12,720 nt of DNA, from positions 1 to 12,720 of the forward strand of contig JBNRML010000069.1 in the NCBI GenBank assembly GCA_050309585.1, given 5' to 3'. How positions within the stretch are numbered: position 1 is the stretch's first letter; each line of letters begins with the position of its first letter. The stretch comes from Bovifimicola sp050309585 (lineage in GTDB: Bacteria > Bacillota > Clostridia > Lachnospirales > Lachnospiraceae). Both the position numbers and the translations under genes were made by a program. The notes below the pieces were generated by a model, which was given only the letters and a program-made list of their open reading frames with translations, had not been told where the DNA came from and did not search any database. Below, piece by piece: positions 1-6,289 of this stretch.

Positions 1-98
1 TACCACAGGGCTTAAATCATATATGTCTTGCTCAAACCAAATTATCTGTTATACATCTCCTCACCTTTCACTTCATGTGCCTTTCTTTTTTCTGTTAA

Positions 99-179
99 TC
101 ATACTAACACATTGTTACGTAATTGTATATAGTTTTTATTATCCACCTCTGCAAGCCTATCTGCAGTATAAAAAATCAT
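99..179 (-). other. Possible degenerate short ORF downstream of a leader-like repeat
   Basis: A 26-codon ATG-to-TGA reading frame follows the leader-like repeat at 209-254. A nearer ATG on the same strand stops after six codons. No ribosome binding site precedes the 26-codon frame and I recognise no family. The first 240 bases hold no other convincing gene on either strand. The stretch could be the remains of another minus-strand gene that once followed the repeat, or simply spacer. Confidence 0.15.
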
Positions 180-208
180 TGTCTAATATAATTCATTTAT
201 CTCACCGC

Positions 209-254
209 CAAATTCAAATCTTCTGTTGCTTTCAATCTCTCTACAAGACTGAAA
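209..254 (-). repeat. Leader/junction repeat, copy 1, with hairpin
   Basis: On the plus strand this is CAAATTCAAATCTTCTGTT followed by GCTTTCAATCTC, seven bases, then GACTGAAAG. The last part folds back on the CTTTCAATC arm with one wobble. The 19-base portion 209-227 is identical to 4058-4076. The pattern TTCAAAT, eight bases, GCTTTCAATCTC recurs with the same spacing at 3471-3497. The repeat overlaps the last codons of the cyclase gene. On the minus strand it reads as a 5' leader (ATTTGAATTTG), yet no intact gene follows it here. Confidence 0.55.
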
Positions 255-858
255 GTTTTCTCTCATCCATATCTATCAATATAGCTCTGCATGGCGAACC
301 ATCCGAACCCGCTAAATTCAGCGGGGCAGCATTTAACAAATAAACACCTTCACAAACATCACCTAATCGAATGCCTTCAAGCAAGACGACATTCGCACCC
401 AAAAGTGCAAGATGTACTGCCATTGGTGCTTTTTGTGGTCCGATTGTTTGGGGCTCATTTCCCAAAAGTAAAACCTCTGAAGCTGCAAATGCTTTTGCTG
501 CCTCTAACGATACTTCAACATCGCCTTTAAGCAGAATCCTTTTAGCTGCTTCTGGATTCTGCTCCTTTGCTTTTTCTATTATTTCTGTAGCATCATTGCC
601 CGCAACAATCCCGTTATGTTCTGCCACATAAGCCATTCCCACAAATGCTTCCAAGCATATCTCATCAACTGTTTTTCCATCTCTAATAAAATGAAACGGA
701 GCATCTATATGCGTACCGTTATGTGCACACATGCTAAATGCAGTTAAATTATATACTTCACCTTTTTGCATTGATTTCAACACGTTTTTCTCCGGTATAG
801 GGTCACCAGGATATACTTCACAACTAAAAACTTCTTGAGAAATATCATAGACTTTCAT
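241..858 (-). CDS. Cyclase-family (kynurenine formamidase-like) metal-dependent hydrolase
   Basis: A 205-residue cytoplasmic protein of the cyclase/kynurenine formamidase family, which are metal-dependent amide or ester hydrolases. The signature HNGTHIDAPFHF is at residues 46-57, giving H46, H50, D52 and H56 as likely metal ligands. A YPGDP motif lies at 16-20, and H149 and E161 are in the expected later conserved blocks. The C-terminal APLNLAGSDGSPCRAIL block is also typical. Length is normal for the family. The ATG start is preceded by GACGAGGAG at a good distance. It lies 48 bp downstream of the esterase gene on the same strand and could be cotranscribed with it. The exact substrate cannot be read from sequence; related proteins act on N-formylkynurenine or on other cyclic amides and esters. 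Confidence 0.88.
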   Translation of the reverse strand: MKVYDISQEVFSCEVYPGDPIPEKNVLKSMQKGEVYNLTAFSMCAHNGTHIDAPFHFIRDGKTVDEICLEAFVGMAYVAEHNGIVAGNDATEIIEKAKEQNPEAAKRILLKGDVEVSLEAAKAFAASEVLLLGNEPQTIGPQKAPMAVHLALLGANVVLLEGIRLGDVCEGVYLLNAAPLNLAGSDGSPCRAILIDMDERKLSVL

Positions 859-874
859 CGCATATTCTCCTCGT

Positions 875-885
875 CAAATTCAAAT
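875..885 (-). repeat. Partial leader repeat before the cyclase gene
   Basis: CAAATTCAAAT on the plus strand (ATTTGAATTTG on the gene strand) lies just upstream of the GAGGAG ribosome binding site of the cyclase gene. It matches the core of the repeats at 209-254 and 4058-4076. The hairpin half is absent here. Confidence 0.4.
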
Positions 886-906
886 TTTTCATTGTATATA
901 TAATCT

Positions 907-1800
907 TTACTTGCATAAGATCTCTTTTAACCAATTAATTCTTCTTTCCATTGCATTTTTTAATATCGTGCTTTTTAACACTGTTTCAAATCCATGACAA
1001 GTCCCTTTTTCCTCGTTCAATTCTACTGCCACGCCTTCTTGTTGCAGTCTATCTGAAAAGTCAATACCCTCGTCATGTAAACAATAAAATTCTGCCACTT
1101 CCATATATGTTCTTTGGAAAAAACTTAAGCTTTCAGCCTCCATAGGTGATGCATACTTCACATCAACTACACTGGCATCATTCAGATACGCATTCCACAT
1201 CATTTTTGATAATTTTGCATTCCACATAGGAGTATCTGTATATCGCTTCATAGATTCTGTTTCTATTCTTCTATCTGTCACTGGATAAATTAACATTACT
1301 CCACTAGGAAGTTGTTCTTTTCTTTCATTTAACATAAGTGTAACAGAAGCCGCTAAATTCCCGCCAGCACTGTCACCACCTATTACAATCCTATTTTTAT
1401 CAATACCTAACTCACTTGCATTTTTGATTGTCCATTGATATGTACAGTAACAATCTTCTATCGGAATAGGAAATGAATATTTTGGTGCTAACCGATAATC
1501 TACATAAACGACTTTGCATTTGGTTCTTTCAGCATACCATTTTGCAATTTGGTAATGCGCTCCTGAAGCCCTTAATAAAAATCCACCACCATGAAAATAA
1601 ACTATACAAGGAAGTTCTTTCTTACAACCTCTTGGTTCAATAACATACGTCTTTAGCTTCGCATCCATATATCCTGCAATTTCATATTGTATAACATTAA
1701 CTGCGTCATCTGATTTACATTTAAACATATATTTCATTGCGCAATTTATAAGTGGATAAAGTTTTATATTTGATGGTGCTTTTTGTTTTGCTATTTTCAA
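907..1800 (-). CDS. Alpha/beta hydrolase, HSL-type esterase/lipase
   Basis: A 297-residue alpha/beta-hydrolase-3 (hormone-sensitive lipase group) carboxylesterase, predicted cytoplasmic with no signal peptide. The oxyanion-hole motif HGGG is at residues 70-73 and the nucleophile elbow GGDSAGG at 141-147, with S144. The acid is D243 in LHDEG and the base is H269 in CHGF, so the catalytic triad is complete. YRLAPKYSFPIPIED at 102-116 is also typical. The chosen start is TTG at 1800. The nearest SD-like sequence (AAGGAAGG) is about 17 bases upstream, too far for efficient use. The reading frame stays open upstream without an ATG or GTG. The true start may therefore be the internal ATG at residue 22 or a lost upstream codon. 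The natural substrate is unknown. Confidence 0.85.
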   Translation of the reverse strand: MKIAKQKAPSNIKLYPLINCAMKYMFKCKSDDAVNVIQYEIAGYMDAKLKTYVIEPRGCKKELPCIVYFHGGGFLLRASGAHYQIAKWYAERTKCKVVYVDYRLAPKYSFPIPIEDCYCTYQWTIKNASELGIDKNRIVIGGDSAGGNLAASVTLMLNERKEQLPSGVMLIYPVTDRRIETESMKRYTDTPMWNAKLSKMMWNAYLNDASVVDVKYASPMEAESLSFFQRTYMEVAEFYCLHDEGIDFSDRLQQEGVAVELNEEKGTCHGFETVLKSTILKNAMERRINWLKEILCK

Positions 1801-1814
1801 TCCGTTGAAAATAG
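1791..1814. repeat. Perfect 10-bp hairpin over the esterase start
   Basis: CTATTTTCAA and TTGAAAATAG are exact inverted repeats separated by four bases (TCCG). The TTG start codon of the esterase lies inside the hairpin. It could limit translation initiation. It could also be a decayed relative of the TTTCA...GATTGAAA hairpin seen at 3487-3512. Confidence 0.5.
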
Positions 1815-1886
1815 ACGCCTTCCTTAGCTTATAAGAGTTATCGGCAAATATTTATTTTTCTTTACGAAATGGAACGAAACCCAAAA

Positions 1887-2705
1887 TTAGAGTGATACAT
1901 CAATCTTTACTGCCTTTTTTGATTCTCCAAAATGCTTCTTTTCCAACTCAAACATTTCTTCTAATACCTTTTTTTCGGTTTCAAATGCCACACTTTGTTG
2001 AGTGTCTTTCATGGTATTTCCGGCATTATCTACGATGTTATCATCTTCCGATATATTCGGCACAACTTGAGTCTCATTATCGCTCTCTGCATTTATTTCT
2101 GAATTTTCATCAGCTCCACCTACAATCTGTTCTTCACGCAGCTCTGCTTCTGCCTGTTTCGCTTCCATTATTTCTTCTTCCGTAGGCAGTTCCTTAAACT
2201 CAGCACTTTTTGTAAATTTATGAAAAATCTGTGCTGTTTTAGTAGTATCACCCAATATTCTTTGTGCCTCTTTTAATTTTTCACTCTTGGGAATATTAGG
2301 ATTATTAACGATTGACTTTAGTTCGGACAATTTTCCATTCATCCTGTTTACATGAAGTCTTTCCGCTTCTTCTTTCGTCTTACAGTTTTTCAGCTTTTTC
2401 TCATAGGCTTTCTGTTCCATTCTGTCAGCCTTATACTCCATATACATCTTAGGATTTTTTGCACGGAGTTTATCTTCTTCTGCCGGACTTAATTCCTGAC
2501 CACTTTGAATCTTAACATAAATGGAACTATACTCATTTCCTTCACGCTCTCTTTCAAGCTGCTCCTGATACATTTTGAGCTGCTGTTCTTCCGGAGATAG
2601 TTCTTTTACTTCTTTTTTCAGGATATTGCCGGACGATTTCTTTTGCTCCCATTTTTGAGTCATTTCCTGCATTTTTCCTGCATTGTAAATGGTTCCTGTA
2701 ATCAT
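1887..2705 (-). CDS. Charged coiled-coil hypothetical protein, partner of the DUF6033-like gene
   Basis: A 272-residue hydrophilic protein starting MITGTIYNAGKM. This ATG is chosen because ATAGGAGG sits seven bases upstream; a longer reading frame from 2759 overlaps the previous gene and has no such site. There is no signal peptide or membrane segment. Residues about 20-185 are very rich in Glu, Lys and Gln and should form long helices or coiled coils. Residues about 190-245 are acidic and probably disordered, and a short helical region closes the protein. The gene follows the DUF6033-like gene by 10 bp, with its ribosome binding site overlapping that stop codon, so the two are translationally linked. 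I do not recognise a named domain. A structural or scaffold role with its partner is only a guess. Confidence 0.7.
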   Translation of the reverse strand: MITGTIYNAGKMQEMTQKWEQKKSSGNILKKEVKELSPEEQQLKMYQEQLEREREGNEYSSIYVKIQSGQELSPAEEDKLRAKNPKMYMEYKADRMEQKAYEKKLKNCKTKEEAERLHVNRMNGKLSELKSIVNNPNIPKSEKLKEAQRILGDTTKTAQIFHKFTKSAEFKELPTEEEIMEAKQAEAELREEQIVGGADENSEINAESDNETQVVPNISEDDNIVDNAGNTMKDTQQSVAFETEKKVLEEMFELEKKHFGESKKAVKIDVSL

Positions 2706-2715
2706 TGTCTGCCTC

Positions 2716-3453
2716 CTATCCCTTGAAATCAATCGTTGTTCCAAGATACTTTTCAGCATCCGTCTTTACAGTATCTGCCATCTGTAAATAGTTATAGTCA
2801 TCTATCTTTTTCTTCAATTTCTCAATAGAATTTGCTGTAATTACTACTTCCTGTGATTCCTTCTTCTTAAGCCTTTTCTCTTCAAGCTGTTCTTCCCGTT
2901 CCTTTTTCTCAGCTTTTTTCTGAGCCGCTTTCTTTTCTTCTTTTTTCTCGGCTCTTTGCTTTTCCAATCTATTCGCCTGATCTTTAAAAGACTTATCCAT
3001 AACTGCAAAGAATGAAGATGCACCATTATCGTTTACCTGCATACCAAATCCTTTGATATTTACAGAATTGCCCAATGACTGCTTTAACTCCGGCAATTTA
3101 TTCTGTGCAGAAGCAATCACGCCTTCGTACTGTTTACGATATTGCTCATCCGTTGCCATACGCTCAATCTTTTCTTCATCAATCAAAACAACCATTTTGT
3201 GAGGGTTAGCAAAACTTCCGGCATTCGCTTTTGCCATTTCCTTCATGTCATTGCTTACCAGAATAAAATCCATATTTTGATATTTAGACTTTAATTCCTC
3301 ATAATACTTCTTTGCATTTTCACTAAGTTTCGGCTGACCAATCGTCTTTCCGGTCACACCATACTTTTTGACTTCATCAGCCTGTTTCGCTTCCTTTGTA
3401 GCATAAGTGTTAGCTACTGCATTTGTACTGTTAGTAATTGCTCCTAAATCCAT
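2716..3453 (-). CDS. DUF6033-like protein with Lys/Glu-rich coiled coil
   Basis: A 245-residue protein. Residues 1-35 are polar and look flexible. A compact alpha/beta region covers about 40-155, including NMDFILVSND, HKMVVLIDEEKIERMATDEQYRKQ and a turn-rich FGMQVNDNGASSFFAVMD stretch. A Lys/Glu-rich coiled coil follows at about 155-205 and then a short C-terminal helix pair. The overall plan resembles DUF6033 proteins of Clostridia, whose function is not known to me. The ATG has an excellent ACAAGGAGG site seven bases upstream. The gene is preceded by copy 2 of the leader hairpin and followed after 10 bp by the coiled-coil gene. The family name is a recollection without a search; the coding call itself is firm. 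Confidence 0.75.
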   Translation of the reverse strand: MDLGAITNSTNAVANTYATKEAKQADEVKKYGVTGKTIGQPKLSENAKKYYEELKSKYQNMDFILVSNDMKEMAKANAGSFANPHKMVVLIDEEKIERMATDEQYRKQYEGVIASAQNKLPELKQSLGNSVNIKGFGMQVNDNGASSFFAVMDKSFKDQANRLEKQRAEKKEEKKAAQKKAEKKEREEQLEEKRLKKKESQEVVITANSIEKLKKKIDDYNYLQMADTVKTDAEKYLGTTIDFKG

Positions 3454-3470
3454 ATTAATACCTCCTTGTA

Positions 3471-3512
3471 TTCAAATTCATATGTGCTTTCAATCTCGCC
3501 GTGAGACTGAAA
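3471..3512 (-). repeat. Leader/junction repeat, copy 2, with hairpin
   Basis: On the plus strand TTCAAAT, eight bases, GCTTTCAATCTC (3471-3497), then GAGACTGAAA at 3503-3512. The arms TTTCAATCTC and GAGACTGAAA form a 10-bp stem with one mismatch or wobble. On the gene strand this is the 5' leader of the DUF6033-like gene, ending directly before its AAGGAGG site. The same arrangement with identical spacing is at 209-254. Confidence 0.6.
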
Positions 3513-3536
3513 TTTATTGGACAGTTTTACTTTTTT

Positions 3537-4043
3537 CTACAACTTTATTGAATAATACTGGCTAATCCTTCCTTCGTTATAGTTATCATTTTCATCTACC
3601 AATACCCCGCCATTCTTTTTAATAGTAGCCGCCGATGCCAAGTTATCCTTATAGCAACCAAGCAAAACATTATCCATTCCTTTTTCTTTACAAACAGACA
3701 ATGCATAGCGAAGCATGATAGTAGCATAACCCTTATTTCTTTCTGATGGTCTTACACCATATCCGATGTCACCCAATACTTTAGTGAGATTTCCAGGCAA
3801 TTCATAACGAACGCTTAATAACCCTATTAGTTTGTTATTCTCAAAACAAAGGTACAACAAGGATTTACCCCATTGTTCATCCCCAACCCTAGCATTTCTT
3901 TGTATCTTTTCTACCCAATCATGATACTCAGAAGCCGGTAATCCGAGACTTGCACTAATGCTATTCTCTTTATTGTCATAGTGCTCCTGCATGTATTCTT
4001 GCAAGATGCTTATATCATCAATTTGTGGAAGTCTATATACCAT
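3537..4043 (-). CDS. GNAT-family N-acetyltransferase
   Basis: A GCN5-related acetyltransferase of 168 residues that would transfer acetyl from acetyl-CoA to an amine of unknown identity. The acetyl-CoA pyrophosphate-binding motif A is seen as GDIGYGVRPSERNKGYATIML in mid-protein (R-x-x-x-K-G-Y-A type). Motif B follows as DNLASAATIKKNGG. The N-terminal half, with SLGLPASEYHDWVEKI and YLCFENNKLIGLLSVRY, fits the strand-helix pattern of single-domain GNATs of this size. I chose the ATG at 4043 because GAGG lies eight bases upstream; GTG at 4052 and ATG at 4049 overlap or abut that site. A leader repeat at 4058-4076 lies between this gene and the toxin gene. Confidence 0.85.
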   Translation of the reverse strand: MVYRLPQIDDISILQEYMQEHYDNKENSISASLGLPASEYHDWVEKIQRNARVGDEQWGKSLLYLCFENNKLIGLLSVRYELPGNLTKVLGDIGYGVRPSERNKGYATIMLRYALSVCKEKGMDNVLLGCYKDNLASAATIKKNGGVLVDENDNYNEGRISQYYSIKL

Positions 4044-4057
4044 ATTCATCACCTCAT

Positions 4058-4076
4058 CAAATTCAAATCTTCTGTT
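4058..4076 (-). repeat. Leader/junction repeat, copy 3 (no hairpin)
   Basis: CAAATTCAAATCTTCTGTT is identical over 19 bases to 209-227. On the gene strand it forms the leader of the GNAT gene. The toxin gene stop codon directly abuts it at 4077, taking the place of the GAGATTGAAAGC hairpin arm seen in copies 1 and 2. Confidence 0.6.
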
Positions 4077-4424
4077 CTATTCATCCCAATAATCTATCGT
4101 ATCTTGAGGTGTAGTATCAATTCCAAATAACTGCCACATAAAATCCTCTTTCTCATGATAAAGATTAATTATTCGAATGTATTTATCTTCTATCCTATAA
4201 AACACATAATTTCTAGACACAAATATATACCGATAGTCTGACACCACATCAAACATTTTCGATACTTCAGGACCCTTTTCTTCATAATCACAAAGTCCTC
4301 TTATTGCATCTGTTATGCTTTTGATAATTTTCTTGGCTTTATCCCCACCATATTCACCGTATATTGCCGATTTTAATGCACGTAATTTATCTGCTGCATC
4401 AGGAGTATATTTTATCTTTTTCAA
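4077..4424 (-). CDS. RelE/ParE-family toxin
   Basis: A 115-residue toxin of the RelE/ParE superfamily (type II toxin-antitoxin). Visible features are the N-terminal IKYTPDAADKLRALK helix, the GGDKAKKIIKSITDAIRGL second helix, and the DYRYIFVSRNYVFYRIEDKYIRIINLYHEKEDF strand-rich core that ends the family fold. RelE members cleave mRNA on the ribosome and ParE members poison gyrase; the sequence does not decide which applies. The start is TTG at 4424, overlapping the antitoxin stop as TTGA, so translation is coupled to the antitoxin. The antitoxin comes first, the usual order. Length is at the upper end for the family. Confidence 0.85.
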   Translation of the reverse strand: MKKIKYTPDAADKLRALKSAIYGEYGGDKAKKIIKSITDAIRGLCDYEEKGPEVSKMFDVVSDYRYIFVSRNYVFYRIEDKYIRIINLYHEKEDFMWQLFGIDTTPQDTIDYWDE

Positions 4425-4741
4425 TCAATTACCCCCAATTCTCGCTCCAAATCATCTGCATCAATCCAACCTTCCATTTCAGCTCGTTCCTCAGCTCTCT
4501 TCAAATCAAGCATCAGCATGGCAACCGCTTGTTCCCTCAACGCTTCTTTGCTATTCTTGGTAACGATAAACGGAAGACCTTCAACATTTAAAGATTGCTG
4601 TATAAAGGTGTTAAATGCATCTGTCAATGTCATTCCAGTTTTTGCATAAATATCCTCTACAGCCTTTTTAATATCTGAATTTATTCTTACTTGAAAAGTT
4701 GAATCCTTTGGTGCAATAGCAACATTCAAATTTGTATCCAT
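4421..4741 (-). CDS. RelB/DinJ-family antitoxin
   Basis: A 106-residue antitoxin. The ribbon-helix-helix region is at about residues 16-58: STFQVRINSDIKKAVEDIYAKTGMTLTDAFNTFIQQ, then GLPF, the classical RelB/DinJ pattern. This part should dimerise and bind its own promoter. The acidic, helical C-terminal part (about 70-106) should wrap the toxin. The ATG is preceded by GAGGAGG with eight bases of spacing. A strong promoter is at 4769-4797. The pair is normally autoregulated through the antitoxin. It sits just behind the interrupted recombinase, a position common for toxin-antitoxin pairs in mobile or unstable regions. Confidence 0.85.
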   Translation of the reverse strand: MDTNLNVAIAPKDSTFQVRINSDIKKAVEDIYAKTGMTLTDAFNTFIQQSLNVEGLPFIVTKNSKEALREQAVAMLMLDLKRAEERAEMEGWIDADDLERELGVID

Positions 4742-4768
4742 AAGACATACCTCCTCACCTTTTTCTAT

Positions 4769-4797
4769 ATCATAGCACTTCTTTTATCGCGTGTCAA
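4769..4797 (-). promoter_or_regulatory. SigmaA promoter of the toxin-antitoxin operon
   Basis: On the minus strand TTGACA (4797-4792), 17 bases, then TATGAT (4774-4769). This is a near-consensus promoter about 28 bp from the antitoxin start. Confidence 0.8.
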
Positions 4798-4819
4798 TAC
4801 ATTGTCATTACAAATATGA

Positions 4820-4879
4820 TTATGATATATACTTTCTATGTGACAACTTCACATTGTTTTGATTTACCATAGCGTATCT
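4820..4879 (-). pseudogene. Detached C-terminal tail of the interrupted tyrosine recombinase
   Basis: Codons from AGA at 4879 to the TAA at 4822-4820 read R-Y-AMVNQNNVKLSHRKYIS-stop. This is the usual end of XerC/XerD-like recombinases: catalytic tyrosine, then the C-terminal helix. No start codon or ribosome binding site precedes it in frame. It is the missing end of the recombinase at 8325-9266. Joining the two parts at the shared TATCTA (4875-4880 and 8350-8355) keeps the frame and restores 323 residues. Confidence 0.9.
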
Positions 4880-4880
4880 A
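4875..4880. repeat. Left 6-bp direct repeat (TATCTA) flanking the element
   Basis: TATCTA occurs here and at 8350-8355, immediately outside the two inverted ends of the three-recombinase element. It is either the crossover segment of a tyrosine-recombinase integration or a target duplication. It covers the Arg-Tyr codons at the active site of the target gene. Confidence 0.8.
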
Positions 4881-4901
4881 TTATGACAAGCTTGTCATAA
4901 T
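4881..4901 (+). repeat. Left terminal inverted repeat (IRL)
   Basis: This repeat begins with the exact 20-bp palindrome TTATGACAAGCTTGTCATAA. It matches the right end (8329-8349, read inward on the minus strand) at 16 of 21 positions, sharing TTATG and the AAGCTT centre. Further half-sites inward are at 4907-4916 (TTATGTAAAG) and 4980-4989 (CTTGTCATAA). Confidence 0.75.
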
Positions 4902-4999
4902 CGGCATTATGTAAAGCAAGTTATTATGGTAAGAAATCTTCCTAAACTAGCATAAATACTGAATAATTGAATAGCGTTACTTGTCATAACAATCGATAA

Positions 5000-5033
5000 T
5001 TTGATTGGAGAGGTTTTACCTCTACTAATCAAA
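5000..5033 (+). promoter_or_regulatory. Leader hairpin before the first element recombinase
   Basis: The arms TTTGATT and AATCAAA enclose a second stem, AGAGGT/ACCTCT, with a TTT loop. The hairpin ends just before the AAAGGAGAG ribosome binding site of the gene starting at 5051. It could act as a translational or transcriptional control, or be part of the recombination site. There is no U-run for a terminator. Confidence 0.45.
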
Positions 5034-5050
5034 CAAAGGAGAGATTTGCT

Positions 5051-6289
5051 ATGATAAGACAAATCAAAGTGAGGGATTTGTGCAATGACTTGGAAACTAA
5101 GTTGGTTGATTTAGGCTATGCTGAAGATTCTATGCGCAGATACAGAAAAGTATTTGAGGAATTAACGGTGTATGCAGGTGACAAGGATTATTCACAATCC
5201 TTAGGAACAGATTTCCTAGTTGAAAAATTTAATCAACTTGGGGGATTTGTTACTTCCGGTGAACATTCCAAAAATGAAATGTATTATTTTAGGGTAATAC
5301 GCTCATTAGCTGAGTATTACAATTTTGGAACTCTTTTTAGACGACACGATTTCAAAGGCGAAATAATTTGGCCTGCACCATTCAAAGAGGTAACGGAAAA
5401 ATTTATAAGACATAAAGTAGAATACCAATGTTCTGCAAGCTATGTACGAAGAGTTAACATAACTGTATCTGAATTGATTTTACTTTTAGATTCAGCAAAT
5501 GTTCATGACTTAAATGGAGTATCGTCAGATTTAATTTCAAGATATGTTAATTCTTTAGTAGGAATAGCACCAGTTACCATAGCATGGAGAATTTCCATTC
5601 TCCGTCAGTATTTTAAATATGCTTATCTCAATGGATATGTCGATTATCCTATAGAGTATTATCTTCCTCATTCACCTCAAAGATCACATACAAAACTTCC
5701 TACGGTATGGTCTGAGGAGCAGATAGAATCGCTTATAAATGGAATTGATACCACAAATCCTGTTGGTAAACGTGATTATGCAATGATGCTTATTGGAGCC
5801 AGGCTAGGATTACGTATAGGAGATATTATAAACATAAAATTTAATGATATTGATTGGGATAAAAAAGAACTCTCTATAATTCAGAGAAAAACGAAAGAAC
5901 CATTGAATCTTCCACTTCCAAATGATGTCGGATGGGCTATTATTGATTATTTAAAAAACGGTCGACCAATCACTGATTGTGAAAATATATTTGTAGTTCA
6001 CAATGCACCATACAAGGGAAAGCCATTTATCAGTACACTTGGTCATAATTTCAATAAAGCACTCAAAAGAGCTGGAATTCCAAGAGAGGAAGGAAAAAGA
6101 ACCGGATGGCATTCTCTTAGACATTCACTAGCAACGAATTTACTTCAAAATAATGTAGAAGTTACAACTATTTCAGATATCCTGGGTCATTCTGATCCGC
6201 AGGTAGCCAAGCACTATCTAAGAGTAGAAACAGATGGTCTTAGAAAATGTGCATTAGAAGTGGAGGTTGCTGATTATGTCAATGAATAA
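5051..6289 (+). CDS. Tyrosine recombinase, first of trio
   Basis: A 412-residue tyrosine site-specific recombinase, presumed to cut and join the element ends with its two partners. Residues about 110-210 are the SAM-like core-binding domain, and about 215-400 the catalytic domain. All catalytic positions are visible: R255 (GLRIGD), K282 (RKTKEP), H354 and R357 with H358 (WHSLRH), H380 (LGH) and nucleophile Y389 (KHYLRVE). An extra N-terminal domain of about 100 residues precedes the core-binding domain, as usual for the longest member of such trios. The ATG is preceded by AAAGGAGAG. The gene overlaps the next by 14 bp, so the trio is one operon. Confidence 0.92.
   Translation: MIRQIKVRDLCNDLETKLVDLGYAEDSMRRYRKVFEELTVYAGDKDYSQSLGTDFLVEKFNQLGGFVTSGEHSKNEMYYFRVIRSLAEYYNFGTLFRRHDFKGEIIWPAPFKEVTEKFIRHKVEYQCSASYVRRVNITVSELILLLDSANVHDLNGVSSDLISRYVNSLVGIAPVTIAWRISILRQYFKYAYLNGYVDYPIEYYLPHSPQRSHTKLPTVWSEEQIESLINGIDTTNPVGKRDYAMMLIGARLGLRIGDIINIKFNDIDWDKKELSIIQRKTKEPLNLPLPNDVGWAIIDYLKNGRPITDCENIFVVHNAPYKGKPFISTLGHNFNKALKRAGIPREEGKRTGWHSLRHSLATNLLQNNVEVTTISDILGHSDPQVAKHYLRVETDGLRKCALEVEVADYVNE

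Noticed and set aside
114..123. ATTACGTAAC, also present in the MerR operator
   Set aside because: No -35/-10 pair with a long spacer surrounds it and no gene follows; likely chance in AT-rich sequence.
23..343. Plus-strand open frame at the left edge
   Set aside because: It overlaps the 3' end of the cyclase gene, has no ribosome binding site and has a low-complexity composition.
2844..3026. Lys/Arg-rich minus-strand frame
   Set aside because: It is an alternate-frame reading of the Lys/Glu-rich coiled coil of the DUF6033-like gene.
200..4080. Classical integron attC sites between the minus-strand genes
   Set aside because: The repeats lack the RYYYAAC/GTTRRRY core pairs, and the head recombinase is co-directional and XerC/XerD-like without a visible integron-integrase insert.
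4881..4989. CRISPR array suggested by repeated TTATGnnAAG
   Set aside because: Repeats are 10 bp, in alternating orientation and irregularly spaced; they fit recombinase half-sites.
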